Shown here in pieces: positions 28,450 to 38,315 of a stretch of DNA of 64,000 nucleotides. Within the stretch, counting starts at the first letter, position 1. Each line of letters starts with the position of its first letter. This DNA is from Microbacterium terregens (lineage in GTDB: Bacteria; Pseudomonadota; Alphaproteobacteria; Sphingomonadales; Sphingomonadaceae), in contig NZ_BSEX01000009.1 of assembly GCF_027922045.1 (NCBI RefSeq), positions 1-64,000 of the forward strand, written 5' to 3'. The translations under genes were made by a program, and so were the position numbers. The notes beneath the pieces were generated by a model. That model ran no database searches, was not told the DNA's origin, and was given only the letters and a program-made list of their open reading frames with translations.

Positions 28450-29555
28450 TGCGCCTTCCACGCCTTCAGGCGGCGCGCGGCGTCGGCGCGCACGCTGCCC
28501 CAGAACAGGCTGTAGTCATAGACGTGATAGTTGTTGCCCGGCAGCACGTAACTGCCGACGTCCGGCGGGCTTGCGCCGATCAGCAGGAAGCCGCGCCCGT
28601 CGCAGCGCGCCGCCACGCGGCCGGGTTCCAGCGTCGCGTTGGTGAGGTTGGCGTTCGGGAACAGCGTGCCCAGGTTCGCGCTTGCCGGCGCGTCCGCCCC
28701 CGGCGTGCCGGTGATCGGGTTGGTGCAGATGAGCGGCGTGCCCTTGCGCGAGGCACCGGTGAAGCCGTTGGTCGCATCGAAGGTGTCGGTGATCAGGCGC
28801 GGATCGGCGGGCTCGGCAAAGGCCTGCCACGACAGGATACAGCCGGGCTGGTCGGCCGCGGTGCATTCGGGCAGGCCGAGTGCCGGCAGGTCGGCGGTGC
28901 GCGACACCGGCCAGCCCACGACATAGGCGGCGACGATGCGGCGGGCGAGCGGCTTGCCTGCGACCCGATCGTGCAGGAGCCGGGTGAGGTGCAGAGAGCC
29001 CTGGCTATGCCCGGCAAGCACGATCGGACGGTTCGGGTCGACCTGGCTGAGGAACGAATCGAACGCCTGCAGCACGTCGGCATAGGCGAGGTCGAGCGCG
29101 CGCTCGGCATCGCTCACGGTCGTCAGGAATGCGCCGAACGTCGCCTGGCGATAGCGGGGTGCCCAAACCTCGCCCATCTCGTTGAAGGCGCTTGCCTGGC
29201 CGCGCAGGAACAGGGCAGCGCGCGCATTCGCCTCTTCGTCGGCGAGCGGCGCATTCCACTGGTTCTTGCGGAGGTAGGAGGTCGGGTGGATGAAGAACAC
29301 CGCTGCCTCGGCACGCTCCGGCACGCCCATGCCGGGCGGCGTCCAGCGCGCCGGGTCGTTCGGCGTGCCCGGCCGCGCGAGCCACATGTCGGGATTGGCA
29401 TAGGCCGCGGGCGCAGCCGCCGGCTGTTCCGCGAAGCGCGCGCTCGGCACCATGCTCCAGCGCAGGAGTTCCGCGCCGAACATCCGAAATGCAAAGGTGC
29501 CGCCGAGCGCGAGCATGACCAGAATTGCCACTCCGTAGAGGAATTTGCGCGCCAC
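28446..29555 (-). CDS. DUF3089 alpha/beta-hydrolase-like protein, membrane-anchored
   Basis: A 369-residue protein starting with GTG at 29555, chosen for the GGAGAG seven bases upstream. An N-terminal membrane segment ([20 protein letters not shown]) is followed by a hydrolase-like domain with the nucleophile elbow [16 protein letters not shown] and a late His region ([13 protein letters not shown]). The pattern matches DUF3089, a family predicted to be secreted or periplasmic lipase/esterase-like enzymes. Substrate unknown. The stop overlaps the ruvX start. It is divergent from gatC. Confidence 0.82.
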   Translation of the reverse strand: MARKFLYGVAILVMLALGGTFAFRMFGAELLRWSMVPSARFAEQPAAAPAAYANPDMWLARPGTPNDPARWTPPGMGVPERAEAAVFFIHPTSYLRKNQWNAPLADEEANARAALFLRGQASAFNEMGEVWAPRYRQATFGAFLTTVSDAERALDLAYADVLQAFDSFLSQVDPNRPIVLAGHSQGSLHLTRLLHDRVAGKPLARRIVAAYVVGWPVSRTADLPALGLPECTAADQPGCILSWQAFAEPADPRLITDTFDATNGFTGASRKGTPLICTNPITGTPGADAPASANLGTLFPNANLTNATLEPGRVAARCDGRGFLLIGASPPDVGSYVLPGNNYHVYDYSLFWGSVRADAARRLKAWKAQ

Positions 29556-29707
29556 GCGGGCTCTCCGTTGTGCAGTGCAGCATCGAGGAGGTCGACGCAA
29601 CCGGCTTCCCGTGCGGCAAGCATGCGCATTACGCAACCGTCGGGCCATATGGCGCAGAGGCCGCCGCCCGCTTGTGGCGGGGGTGCGGGGATGCTAGCCG
29701 CGGACCC

Positions 29708-29995
29708 ATGTCCGTAGACACTGCAACCGTGAAGCGCGTGGCGAGCCTCGCGCGCATCGCCATCACCGATGCCGAGGCGGAGCGCCTGGCGCCCGAGCTC
29801 GGCAACATCCTGGGCTGGATCGAGCAACTGGGGGAGGTGGATACCTCTGCCGTCGAGCCGATGACCGCCGTCATCCCGAACACGCTGCGCCTGCGCGAAG
29901 ACGTCGTCACCGACGGCAACGTGCGCGACGCGGTGCTCGCCAACGCCCCCCAGGCCGAACACGGCTTTTTCACCGTGCCCAAGGTGATCGAATAG
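29708..29995 (+). CDS. gatC: Asp-tRNA(Asn)/Glu-tRNA(Gln) amidotransferase subunit C
   Basis: A 95-residue small subunit that stabilises GatA in the tRNA-dependent amidotransferase. [20 protein letters not shown] at the N-terminus and [20 protein letters not shown] near the C-terminus are typical. The start at 29708 gives the usual length; the ribosome site is weak. Its stop overlaps the gatA start by one base (TAGTG). The presence of gatCAB suggests that Gln-tRNA and/or Asn-tRNA are made by transamidation, as is usual in alphaproteobacteria. Confidence 0.95.
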   Translation: MSVDTATVKRVASLARIAITDAEAERLAPELGNILGWIEQLGEVDTSAVEPMTAVIPNTLRLREDVVTDGNVRDAVLANAPQAEHGFFTVPKVIE

Positions 29996-31479
29996 TGACC
30001 GAGCTTACCGACCTGACCGTCGCTGGTATCCGCGACGGCGTGCGCTCCGGCGCCTTCTCCGCGCGCGAAGTCGCCGACGCATTCGTGACCGCGGTGTCGC
30101 GCGCCAAGGATCTGAACGCCTTCCTGGTGGAGACGCCCGACCACGCGCTCGCCGCCGCCAAGCAGGCGGACGACGCGCGTGCGGCCGGCGAGACGCTGAA
30201 GCCCCTGGCCGGCGTGCCGATCGGCATGAAGGACCTGTTCTGCACCAAGGGTGTGACGTCCACCGCTGCGAGCCACATCCTAGAGGGCTTCACGCCGACC
30301 TACGAGTCGACGGTGTCGCAGCGGCTGTGGGACGCGGGCGCCGGCATGCTCGGCAAGCTCAACATGGACCAGTTCGCGATGGGCTCGTCCAACGAGACCT
30401 CGGCGTTCGGCAACGTGATCTCGCCGTGGCGGCGGGGCGGCGGCGACAATGCCCCGCTCGCGCCCGGCGGCTCCTCTGGCGGCAGCTCGTCGGCGATCGC
30501 GGCGCGGCTGTGCCCGGCGGCGACCGGCACCGACACCGGCGGCTCGATCCGTCAGCCCGCCGCCTTCACCGGCATCAGCGGCATCAAGCCGACCTATGGC
30601 CGCTGCTCGCGCTGGGGCGTGATCGCGTTTGCCTCGTCGCTCGACCAGGCGGGGCCGATGGCGCGCGACGTGCGCGACTGCGCGATCATGCTGGAGGCGA
30701 TGTCGGGCTTCGACGTGAAGGATTCGACCTCGCTCGACCTGGCCGTGCCGAAGTGGGAGGCGGGGCTTTCGTCCAACCTCGCCGGCAAGCGCGTGGGCAT
30801 TCCCAAGGAATATCGCGTCGACAACATGCCGGCCGAGATCGAGGCGCTGTGGCAGCAGGGCATCGACTGGCTGAAGGACGCGGGCGCCGAGATCGTCGAG
30901 GTGTCGCTGCCGCACACCAAATACGCGCTGCCGGCCTATTACATCATCGCGCCGGCGGAGGCGTCGTCCAACCTCGCGCGCTATGACGGCGTTCGCTATG
31001 GCCAGCGCGAGCTGCCCGAGGGCGCCAACCTGCAGGACATGTACGCCGCCACGCGCGCCGCCGGCTTCGGCGACGAGGTGAAGCGCCGCATCATGATCGG
31101 CACCTATGTGCTGTCGGCCGGCTTCTACGACGCCTATTACACCCAGGCGCAGAAGGTGCGGACGCTGATCGCGCAGGACTTCGAGAAGGCATGGGCGCAG
31201 TGCGACCTGCTGCTCACCCCGACGGCGCCGTCGGCGGCGTTCGCGCTGGGCGAGAAGTCGGACGATCCCATCGCCATGTACCTCAACGACGTCTTCACCG
31301 TGCCGTCGTCGCTCGCCGGCCTGCCGGCGATGAGCGTGCCGGGCGGGCTGGACGCGGGCGGCCTGCCGCTCGGCCTCCAGGTGATCGGCAAGCCACTCGA
31401 CGAGCAAGGCGTGCTGAACGCCGGCCTCGCCATCGAGGAGCGCGCCGGCTTCACCGCACGTCCCGAGGCTTGGTGGTAG
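29995..31479 (+). CDS. gatA: Asp-tRNA(Asn)/Glu-tRNA(Gln) amidotransferase subunit A
   Basis: A 494-residue amidase that releases ammonia from glutamine for transfer to misacylated tRNA. The amidase signature [15 protein letters not shown] and the catalytic Lys in [13 protein letters not shown] give the Ser-cisSer-Lys triad. It starts with GTG, overlapping the gatC stop, so translation is probably coupled. A 57-codon ORF follows after three bases, before gatB. Confidence 0.96.
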   Translation: MTELTDLTVAGIRDGVRSGAFSAREVADAFVTAVSRAKDLNAFLVETPDHALAAAKQADDARAAGETLKPLAGVPIGMKDLFCTKGVTSTAASHILEGFTPTYESTVSQRLWDAGAGMLGKLNMDQFAMGSSNETSAFGNVISPWRRGGGDNAPLAPGGSSGGSSSAIAARLCPAATGTDTGGSIRQPAAFTGISGIKPTYGRCSRWGVIAFASSLDQAGPMARDVRDCAIMLEAMSGFDVKDSTSLDLAVPKWEAGLSSNLAGKRVGIPKEYRVDNMPAEIEALWQQGIDWLKDAGAEIVEVSLPHTKYALPAYYIIAPAEASSNLARYDGVRYGQRELPEGANLQDMYAATRAAGFGDEVKRRIMIGTYVLSAGFYDAYYTQAQKVRTLIAQDFEKAWAQCDLLLTPTAPSAAFALGEKSDDPIAMYLNDVFTVPSSLAGLPAMSVPGGLDAGGLPLGLQVIGKPLDEQGVLNAGLAIEERAGFTARPEAWW

Positions 31480-31482
31480 GAC

Positions 31483-31656
31483 ATGTTCTGGATCGAACTT
31501 GCAGGAGCGATCATCGACGCAGTCGCTGATCGCCTCCTGTTTCGATCCGAACGTCCCGCTAAGCGGCGCAAGATCAAGCTGGGTACGCCCGCTAGGAAGC
31601 GGAAGGCGCATCCACTGTTCAAACGAACTCTGACTGGACAGACGCAGAATGACTGA
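31483..31656 (+). CDS. Small basic protein encoded between gatA and gatB
   Basis: A 57-residue frame from an ATG three bases after the gatA stop, with TAGGA upstream, ending inside the gatB start (8-base overlap). It begins [20 protein letters not shown], an amphipathic-to-hydrophobic helix. It then becomes very basic ([20 protein letters not shown]) and ends TLTGQTQND. Tight spacing on both sides suggests real, coupled translation. I recognise no family. It could be a minor peptide, a gatB translation enhancer or a chance frame; codon usage is mixed. Confidence 0.55.
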   Translation: MFWIELAGAIIDAVADRLLFRSERPAKRRKIKLGTPARKRKAHPLFKRTLTGQTQND

Positions 31657-33151
31657 GTCCACCTACCGCATCCGTGGCGCCACCGGCGACTGGGAGGTCG
31701 TGATCGGCCTGGAGGTTCACGCCCAGGTCACCTCCAAGGCGAAGCTCTTTTCGGGCGCCGCCACCGAATTCGGCGCGGAGCCGAATACGCAGGTGTCGCT
31801 GGTCGACGCGGCCATGCCCGGCATGCTGCCGACGCCCAACAAGGAGTGCATCCGCCAGGCGGTGCGCACCGGCATGGCGATCGACGCGCAGATCAACAAA
31901 TGGTCGCGGTTCGACCGCAAGAACTATTTCTACGCCGATCTGCCGCAGGGCTATCAGATCAGTCAGCTCTACCACCCGTTGGTTGGCGAGGGCCGGTTGC
32001 TGATCAGCCTGGACGAGAAGGATCCGGACGCCGAGACCAAGGAGATCGGCATCGAGCGCATCCACGTCGAGCAGGACGCGGGCAAGCTGATGCACGACCA
32101 GCATCCGACGCGCTCCTATGTCGACCTCAACCGCTCGGGCGTGGCGCTGATGGAGATCGTCAGCCGCCCGGACATGCGCTCGCCCGCCGAGGCCGGCGCC
32201 TATGTCCGCAAGCTGCGCACGATCCTGCGCTATGTCGGCTCGTGCGACGGCAACATGGAGGAAGGCTCCATGCGCGCCGACGTGAACGTCAGCGTGCGCA
32301 AGCCCGGCGAGCCGTTCGGCACGCGGACCGAGACCAAGAACGTCAACTCCGTGCGCTTCGTCATGGCGGCGATCGAGTATGAGGCGAAGCGCCAGGTGGA
32401 GGTGCTGGAGGATGGCGGCCGCATCGTCCAGGAGACGCGGCTGTTCGATCCCGACAAGGGCGTGACCCGTTCGATGCGGTCCAAGGAAGACGCGCACGAC
32501 TATCGCTACTTCCCGGACCCGGACCTGTTGCCCCTGGTGCTGGACGACACGTTCCTGGAGGAATGCCGCCAGTCGCTGCCGGAGCTGCCGGACGCCAAGC
32601 GCCAGCGCTATGAACAGGCGCTGGGCCTGTCCGCCTACAACGCCGCGGTGTTGACCGCAGAGGCGGAGACGGCGCGCTGGTTCGAGGCGCTGTTGGCCGA
32701 AAGCGCGCTGGTCCAGAAGAAGAGCGAGAGCGAGGTCGCCAAGGCCGCGGCGAACTGGCTGATCTCCGACCTGTTCGGTGCGCTCAATCGCCTGGGCAAG
32801 GACATCGGCGAGAGCCCGGTGACCCCTGCGCAGGGCGCCGAGCTGCTGGGCCTGGTCGCCGACGGCACCATCTCCAACACGCTGGGCAAGCAGGTGTTCG
32901 AGATCATGCTGGAGACCGGCGAAGGGGCCGGCACGATCGTCGAGGAGCGCGGGCTCAAGCAGACCAGCGACACCGGCGCGATCGAGGCGGTGATCGCCGA
33001 GGTGATGGAGAAGAACGCCGACAAGGTCGCCGACTATCGCGGCGGCAAGGACAAGCTGTTCGGCTTCTTCGTCGGCCAGACGATGAAGGCGATGGGCGGA
33101 AAGGCCAATCCGGCGGTGGTGAACGAGCTGCTGAAGAAGACGCTGGGGTAA
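31649..33151 (+). CDS. gatB: Asp-tRNA(Asn)/Glu-tRNA(Gln) amidotransferase subunit B
   Basis: A 500-residue subunit that activates the acyl group of misacylated tRNA with ATP and transfers ammonia to it. [20 protein letters not shown] at the N-terminus and the region [18 protein letters not shown] are characteristic. A helical and YqeY-like C-terminal domain (about residues 350-500) binds tRNA. The N-terminus overlaps the small ORF by eight bases, and the ribosome site is weak (GGACAG), so coupling is likely. Confidence 0.96.
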   Translation: MTESTYRIRGATGDWEVVIGLEVHAQVTSKAKLFSGAATEFGAEPNTQVSLVDAAMPGMLPTPNKECIRQAVRTGMAIDAQINKWSRFDRKNYFYADLPQGYQISQLYHPLVGEGRLLISLDEKDPDAETKEIGIERIHVEQDAGKLMHDQHPTRSYVDLNRSGVALMEIVSRPDMRSPAEAGAYVRKLRTILRYVGSCDGNMEEGSMRADVNVSVRKPGEPFGTRTETKNVNSVRFVMAAIEYEAKRQVEVLEDGGRIVQETRLFDPDKGVTRSMRSKEDAHDYRYFPDPDLLPLVLDDTFLEECRQSLPELPDAKRQRYEQALGLSAYNAAVLTAEAETARWFEALLAESALVQKKSESEVAKAAANWLISDLFGALNRLGKDIGESPVTPAQGAELLGLVADGTISNTLGKQVFEIMLETGEGAGTIVEERGLKQTSDTGAIEAVIAEVMEKNADKVADYRGGKDKLFGFFVGQTMKAMGGKANPAVVNELLKKTLG

Positions 33152-33192
33152 GGCGCTTCGGAGGGGCGGGGGAGCTTCCCCCCGCCACTCTT

Positions 33193-33414
33193 GTACCCGG
33201 GCGAAGGCCGGGGCCCAGTTGGGGGACGCGTGAGAGCGCGTACGCATCCGATCCATCCTCGTACTCCCGCGCACGCGGGAATCCAGGGCCAAGCAGAACA
33301 ACGGGTGCCGGCGTTCGGAACCCTGGGCTCCCGCCTTCGCGGGAGCACAAAGGTGGCAGAGAGGGCGGCCTTCACCCCCGTCCCCCAACTGGGCCCCGGC
33401 CTTCGCCGGGGTAC
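33193..33414. repeat. REP-like cluster 3: order A, B, B', A'
   Basis: A 341-base gap after gatB holds A (33193-33221), B (33261-33290), inverted B (33321-33348) and inverted A (33386-33414), giving a nested dyad unlike the side-by-side pairs of the other clusters. The B units here carry CCCGCGCACGCGGG and CCCGCCTTCGCGGG stems. The whole cluster could fold into one long cruciform or RNA hairpin. Confidence 0.85.
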
Positions 33415-33492
33415 AGGTTGCGTCTGGGGACGGCCCAGCTGCCGATCCGGGTGCCTGGGAACCTCGCGCAGCATCTGCGCGTCGGTACACGC

Positions 33493-34413
33493 ATGACTGC
33501 CGCCGCTCTCTCGCTTCCCATGCCGCTCCAGCGCCGTCTGGAGCGCGAAAGTGCGTCGCTGTTCGCAGGCGACGGCATGCCGCACATCGACTTCAGCCGG
33601 CCGGCCGGGGAGCCCGCGCTTGCCGCCGCCGACTCGGTGTCCTGGCGCGTGTTCAAGAACCCGGTGTCGCTGTTCATCGGCGGCGTGGCGGCGGTGCTGC
33701 TCGAACTCGGCGAGCCGCGCGTGCGGTCCGGCGTCTGGGAGCACAGCAGCTTTCGCAGCGATCCGGTGACGCGCCTGCGCCGCACCGGGCTTGCCGCGAT
33801 GGTCACGGTCTATGCGCCCGCCAGCGTCGCCGAGGCGATGATCGCCGGGGTGGGACGCCAGCACGCCCGCGTGCGCGGCACGACGCGGGAGGGCCATGCC
33901 TATGCGGCGATGGATCCCGAGCTGCTCGACTGGGTGCAGGCGACCGCCTCGTACGGCTTCCTGATGGCCTACCACCGCTTCGTCCAACCGCTGGACGCAG
34001 CCGAGCGCGACCGCTTCTGGCGGGAAGCGCAGCCGGGCGCGCGCCTGTTCGGCGCCACCGGCACCGCGGACAGCGAGGCCGGCTGGGACGCCATGCTCGA
34101 GGCCATGCTGCCCAAGCTGCGTGCCGCGCCGGAGATCCGCGAGTTCCTGACGATCATGCGGGACGCGCCGGCGTTCCCGCGTGCGCTGCGTCCGATGCAG
34201 CGGCTGCTGCTGCGCGCCGCCGTCGATCTGCTGCCAGCGAGTGCGCGGGAGGTTCTGGAGCTTGGGCCGGAAGCCGGCCTGCCGCGCGGCGGTGCGCGGC
34301 TGGTGCGGGCTGCGGGCATGGGGGCGGATCGGCTGGTGATCCGCAGCGCACCACCCGCGCAGGCATGCCGCAGAATGGGTCTGCCCGCGGAGTGGCTGTA
34401 CCGCGCCGCCTGA
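33493..34413 (+). CDS. DUF2236 (MpaB / rubber-oxygenase-like) protein
   Basis: A 306-residue protein matching the DUF2236 family, which contains latex-clearing oxygenases and the fungal MpaB oxygenase. Characteristic stretches are WRVFKNPVSLFIGGVAAVLL, GVWEHSSFRSDPVTRLRRTG and a long helical C-terminus. Members often bind heme; the reaction in bacteria of this group is mostly unknown. The start at 33493 gives a normal N-terminus but has no clear ribosome site. The gene follows REP-like cluster 3, so it may have its own promoter. Confidence 0.75.
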   Translation: MTAAALSLPMPLQRRLERESASLFAGDGMPHIDFSRPAGEPALAAADSVSWRVFKNPVSLFIGGVAAVLLELGEPRVRSGVWEHSSFRSDPVTRLRRTGLAAMVTVYAPASVAEAMIAGVGRQHARVRGTTREGHAYAAMDPELLDWVQATASYGFLMAYHRFVQPLDAAERDRFWREAQPGARLFGATGTADSEAGWDAMLEAMLPKLRAAPEIREFLTIMRDAPAFPRALRPMQRLLLRAAVDLLPASAREVLELGPEAGLPRGGARLVRAAGMGADRLVIRSAPPAQACRRMGLPAEWLYRAA

Positions 34414-34433
34414 GCGACGCGGTACCCGGCCGA

Positions 34434-34652
34434 TTACTGCTGCGTCAGGTCCTGGTTCTTGACCACGCCGCCGGTGCCGGCGGTGCCGGCGAACTCGCCC
34501 GGCGGGTCGAGCGGGGAGGTGGTGCCGACCTTGGACCCGAGCCGCTCGACGTCGTCCGAACGGGCCTGCACGGCCTGCTCGATGTCGGTGCGGGTGTCGT
34601 TGTCCGCTGCCGGATCACTGTCGGGGTGGGGGCTGCGTTCGCGATCGCTCAT
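34434..34652 (-). CDS. Small acidic hypothetical protein
   Basis: A 72-residue hydrophilic protein with a strong ribosome site (AAGGAGAG) seven bases before its ATG. It begins MSDRERSPHPDSDPAADNDT and ends KNQDLTQQ; no membrane segment or Cys, likely disordered. It lies 11 bases after another very small gene with the same AAGGAGAG site, so they may be co-transcribed. Function unknown. Confidence 0.65.
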   Translation of the reverse strand: MSDRERSPHPDSDPAADNDTRTDIEQAVQARSDDVERLGSKVGTTSPLDPPGEFAGTAGTGGVVKNQDLTQQ

Positions 34653-34663
34653 GAAACTCTCCT

Positions 34664-34897
34664 TTACGCGTGCATGATCGGCTGGCCGGGGGCCGGCGTG
34701 ATCACCGGGTCGGCGCCCGGACTGGGATAGTCGATGTCCGGACCCGGCGGGCTGATCTCCGGCGGGGGCGCCGAAGGCTGGCCGGGCTCGGCGGGCTGCG
34801 GCGGCGCCTCCGGCTGGGGCGCGTCGGGCGCAGCCGGGTTGCCGGGTGGGGGCGGTGCCTCCGGTGGGGCGGCCGGGATGGGGGGCTCTACGGGCAT
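34664..34897 (-). CDS. Very proline-rich small protein
   Basis: A 77-residue protein with 31 prolines (40 percent), for example PPIPAAPPEAPPPPGNPAAP and APPPEISPPGPDIDYPSP. It has no signal peptide, TM segment or Cys. The ribosome site AAGGAGAG is strong. Several PPP/PPPP runs would need EF-P for translation. It may be a small structural or periplasm-spanning peptide, but no function can be claimed. It pairs with the 72-residue gene downstream. Confidence 0.6.
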   Translation of the reverse strand: MPVEPPIPAAPPEAPPPPGNPAAPDAPQPEAPPQPAEPGQPSAPPPEISPPGPDIDYPSPGADPVITPAPGQPIMHA

Positions 34898-35010
34898 GGT
34901 GTCTCTCCTTGGACGCGCATTGAACGCGCCAGGGAGGCCCGCGGTTGCCACGACGCTTGCTCCAGCCTGTGTGGCTGCTATAGACGCCGCCGTGCCGGCG
35001 GTGTCCGCTC

Positions 35011-35095
35011 GCGGGCGTGGCGGAACTGGTAGACGCGCTGGATTTAGGTTCCAGTATCGAAAGATGTGGGGGTTCGACTCCCTTCGCCCGCACCA
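35011..35095 (+). tRNA. tRNA-Leu (anticodon UAG)
   Basis: An 85-base tRNA with acceptor GCGGGCG paired to CGCCCGC and an encoded CCA end. The anticodon stem CTGGA/TCCAG encloses the loop TTTAGGT, giving anticodon TAG (reads CUN leucine codons). The T arm GGGGGTTCGACTCCC and a long variable arm, typical of Leu, are visible. It lies about 70 bases upstream of tig. Confidence 0.95.
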
Positions 35096-35164
35096 GCTTC
35101 GCTCTCGCAAGCGAAGCTTGTAGGACACCGTGATCCCGATCCTATTGGACGAAAGCTGTCGAGA

Positions 35165-36826
35165 ATGCAGACTGTCGAGACGTTGAACGAGGGTTTGAAG
35201 CGGGCCTACACGCTCACCATCACCGCGGCCGAAATCGACGCCAAGGTCGATGCCGAGGTGAAGCGCGTGTCGCCGCAGATCCGCATGCCCGGCTTCCGTC
35301 CCGGCAAGGTTCCCGCGAACCTGGTGCGCAAGATGCACGGCCCCGCGCTCACGCAGGAAGCGCTCAACACCTCGATCCAGGAAGGCGTGCAGACGCTGCT
35401 TTCCGAGCAGAAGCTGCGCCCCGCGCTGCAGCCGCAGGTGTCGCTGGACGAAGGCTTCGAGCCGGGCAAGGACGCGGTCGTCAAGGTCGAGATGGAAGTG
35501 CTCCCGGACGTGCCGGCACCCGCCATCGAGGGCATCAAGCTCGAGCGTCTGACCGTTCCGGCCGACGAATCGGCGATCGACGAGCGCATCCAGCAGCTCG
35601 CCAGCCAGAACAAGCGCCACGAAGATGCGCCGGAAGGCCATGAGGCTGCGACGGGCGACCTGGTCGTCATGGACTTCGCCGGCAAGGTCGACGGCGTGGC
35701 CTTCGAGGGCGGCACCGGCGAGGGCATGTCGATCGAGATCGGCTCGGGCCGCCTGATCCCGGGCTTCGAAGACCAGCTCGTCGGCATCAAGAAGGGTGAC
35801 GAGAAGACCATCGAGGTCACCTTCCCCGAGGATTACGGCGTCGACACGCTCAAGGGCAAGCCGGCGACCTTCGACCTCAAGGTCACCGACGTCCGCGTGC
35901 CGGCCGGCGAGACCGTGGCGGACGACGAGTTCGCCAAGGCGCTGGGCCTGGAGAGCCTGGAGCAGCTGCGCGGCATCCTGAAGGATCAGGCCGGCCAGGA
36001 GCTCAACAACCTCACCCGCACCCACATGAAGCGCAAGCTGCTCGACCAGCTCGCTGCCGACCACGACTTCGAGGTTCCGCCCTCGATGGTCGAAGCCGAG
36101 TTCAACCAGATCTGGGCGCAGCTCCAGCACGAGGCGACCCATGAGGCCGACCCCGAGGCGGCGATGGCCGAGCTGGAGAACGAGCGCGAGGATTACCGCG
36201 CGATCGCGGTCCGCCGCGTCCGCCTGGGCCTGCTGCTGTCGGAGATCGGCCAGGCGAACGGCGTCGAGGTCAGCCAGCAGGAAATGCAGCGCCTGATCCT
36301 GCAGGCAGCGCAGCAGTATTCGCCGCAGGACCGTGAGCGCTTCATCCAGTACGTCCAGCAGGAGCCGATGGCGGCCGCCCAGCTGCGCGCGCCGCTGTAT
36401 GAGGACAAGGTCGTCGACTTCCTGTTCGACAAGGCCGAGATCACCGACCGCGAAGTGACCCGCGAGGAGCTGGAAGCCGCGATCGAGAGCGAGGACGGGT
36501 TCGCCAGCGGCACCCACGTCCACAACCATGATCACGACCATGACCATGACCACGCGCATGGCCACGACCACGATCATGCGCACGATCACGACCACGGCAC
36601 CGAAGAAGCGGCTGCCGAGCCGGTGAAGCCGAAGCGCAAGTCGACCAAGAAGGCCGAAGCCGCTGACATCGAGCCGGCCGCCGCCGACGCCGAGGCAGCT
36701 CCTGCCGCGCCGAAGAAGAAGGCTGCGACCAAGAAGGCTGCCAAGGAAGAAGGCGCTTCGGACGAGGCCGGCGAGGCCGCACCGAAGAAGAAGGCCGCCA
36801 AGAAGAAGGCCGACGACGCTGCCTAA
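35165..36826 (+). CDS. tig: Trigger factor (ribosome-bound chaperone) with His-rich segment
   Basis: A 553-residue peptidyl-prolyl isomerase and chaperone at the ribosome exit. The N-terminal ribosome-binding domain has the signature RMPGFRPGKVPANLVRK. The PPIase domain (about residues 150-250) has GDLVVMDFAGKVDG, and the C-terminal helical domain ends near residue 445. A segment at 451-477 then has 14 His in 27 residues, mostly alternating with Asp, followed by a Lys/Ala-rich tail, so the protein is about 100 residues longer than usual. The ribosome site is weak. The tail resembles the metal-binding end of SlyD and could bind nickel or zinc (inference). Confidence 0.95.
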   Translation: MQTVETLNEGLKRAYTLTITAAEIDAKVDAEVKRVSPQIRMPGFRPGKVPANLVRKMHGPALTQEALNTSIQEGVQTLLSEQKLRPALQPQVSLDEGFEPGKDAVVKVEMEVLPDVPAPAIEGIKLERLTVPADESAIDERIQQLASQNKRHEDAPEGHEAATGDLVVMDFAGKVDGVAFEGGTGEGMSIEIGSGRLIPGFEDQLVGIKKGDEKTIEVTFPEDYGVDTLKGKPATFDLKVTDVRVPAGETVADDEFAKALGLESLEQLRGILKDQAGQELNNLTRTHMKRKLLDQLAADHDFEVPPSMVEAEFNQIWAQLQHEATHEADPEAAMAELENEREDYRAIAVRRVRLGLLLSEIGQANGVEVSQQEMQRLILQAAQQYSPQDRERFIQYVQQEPMAAAQLRAPLYEDKVVDFLFDKAEITDREVTREELEAAIESEDGFASGTHVHNHDHDHDHDHAHGHDHDHAHDHDHGTEEAAAEPVKPKRKSTKKAEAADIEPAAADAEAAPAAPKKKAATKKAAKEEGASDEAGEAAPKKKAAKKKADDAA

Positions 36827-36849
36827 GCGCGCGTCCGACCGGATCATGG

Positions 36850-36883
36850 AAGGGCTGCAGGTCGACCGCGACCTGCAGCCCTT
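36850..36883 (+). terminator. Intrinsic terminator of tig
   Basis: A perfect 15-bp stem (36850-36864 with 36869-36883) with a 4-base loop, followed by TTCTTTT, 24 bases after the tig stop. Confidence 0.92.
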
Positions 36884-37023
36884 TTCTTTTGGCGGGACCG
36901 GCGGCGGTACGAAAGGCGAGGGGCGCGTCGGCTCGCTTCGCAGGTGCAGTTGCGGGTGCGCTGTTCCAGCGCGGTGCTTAGGCTTTATGGGCACTGTCCC
37001 CGGGACGTCATGAGGATGAGCGG

Positions 37024-37767
37024 ATGATCTTGCGCAGCGACGAGACTCAGGATGTGGAGGTGCCCGGCAGCGGCGCGATGCGGATGCATCTGTTCCGCCC
37101 GGCGATCGAGGGGCGCTTCCCGGGCGTGCTCCTGTTCTCCGAGATCTACCAGGTCACCGCGCCCATCCGTCGGCTCGCGGCGATGATCGCCGGCAACGGC
37201 TATGTCGTGGCGGTGCCGGAGGTCTATCACGAGTATGAGCCTGCCGGGACGGTCCTGACCTACGACCCTGCGGGCACGGACCGCGGCAACGCGCTCAAAT
37301 TTACCAAGCCCGTCGCCGCCTATGACGCCGATGCAAAGGCTGCGGTGACGGCACTCCTCCAGAACCCGGCATGCAACGGCCGGGTGGGGACCTTCGGCGT
37401 GTGCCTTGGCGGGCATCTCGCCTATCGCGCCGCGCTCGATCCGCGCGTGTCGGCGGCGGCCTGTTTCTACCCCACCGACATCCATTCCGGGACGCTGGGC
37501 GAGGGCCGGTCGGACGACAGCCTGGCGCGCATGGCCGAGCTGAAGGCGGCCGTGATGTTCGTGTGGGGCCGACAGGATCCGCACGTGCCTTTTGCAGGCA
37601 GGGAGGCGATCCGCCAGCGCCTGGAAGAAGTCGGCGCCGCCTATGAATGGCACGAAGTCAACGCACAGCACGCGTTCCTGCGCGACGAGGGCCCGCGCTA
37701 CGATCCCGCGCTGTTCCTGCAGACGATGGGGCTGACGCTGGCATTCTACCGGCGCACCCTGGGATGA
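37024..37767 (+). CDS. Dienelactone hydrolase family protein
   Basis: A 247-residue alpha/beta hydrolase. The nucleophile Cys lies in FGVCLGGHLAYRAAL (the family's G-x-C-x-G-G), the Asp in VWGRQDPHVPF and the His in NAQHAFLRDEG. The family hydrolyses dienelactones in aromatic breakdown, but many members act on other esters; no aromatic genes are nearby. The start has AGGA/GAGCGG upstream. Length is typical. It lies between tig and clpP. Confidence 0.88.
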   Translation: MILRSDETQDVEVPGSGAMRMHLFRPAIEGRFPGVLLFSEIYQVTAPIRRLAAMIAGNGYVVAVPEVYHEYEPAGTVLTYDPAGTDRGNALKFTKPVAAYDADAKAAVTALLQNPACNGRVGTFGVCLGGHLAYRAALDPRVSAAACFYPTDIHSGTLGEGRSDDSLARMAELKAAVMFVWGRQDPHVPFAGREAIRQRLEEVGAAYEWHEVNAQHAFLRDEGPRYDPALFLQTMGLTLAFYRRTLG

Positions 37768-37802
37768 ACCGTGCGGCGGGGTCGACAGCACAGGGGAAGC
37801 GG

Positions 37803-38210
37803 ATGTTGCAGAGGATTGGCCTGACGGTCGCACTCCTGCTGGCGGGCTGTGACGGCGCGCACAACCCTTCCCCGAGCGAAAAGGCCGGCGCGGTGCCGAC
37901 GCCCGCACCTCCGAGCCCAACTGGATCTTCTCGGCCCGCACTCGAGCCTCTTCCGGATACGCCCACCGCCGCGCCTGCGCCGGACGCGCCGCTGCCGCCG
38001 GAGGTGGTCGCGTTCCGCGAACGCCGCGACGAGTGCGATCACTTCCGCGGGGAGGACCCGTATGACGAGGAACGCGCGGCCTTCCTGAGCGAGGCGCTGA
38101 CACGAACCTGCACGGGCACAGACGCCGAGCTGAAAGCATTGCGGGCGCGATATGCGGGCGACCCGCGGGTCCTGGCTGCGCTGGCCGAGTATGAGGACGA
38201 GGCCGAATAG
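37803..38210 (+). CDS. Small lipoprotein
   Basis: A 135-residue protein with a lipobox (LTVALLLAGC, Cys at 16). A Pro/Ala/Ser/Thr-rich linker (residues 20-65) follows, then a charged helical domain that begins VVAFRERRDECDHFRGEDPY. The start at 37803 follows GGGGAAGCGG and leaves a standard lipoprotein signal. An upstream ATG at 37764 overlaps the hydrolase stop by ATGA but would add 13 polar residues before the signal. Function unknown; probably envelope-anchored. Confidence 0.7.
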   Translation: MLQRIGLTVALLLAGCDGAHNPSPSEKAGAVPTPAPPSPTGSSRPALEPLPDTPTAAPAPDAPLPPEVVAFRERRDECDHFRGEDPYDEERAAFLSEALTRTCTGTDAELKALRARYAGDPRVLAALAEYEDEAE

Positions 38211-38315
38211 CCGCATCGCACGCCTTCCCAGACCGGGCACTCCTCCCTTTTCTGCTGGCGGAGGCGGGGCGGGATGGGTAGTCGCGGGCGCAGTCCAGAC
38301 GCTACCGGAAGCTGC

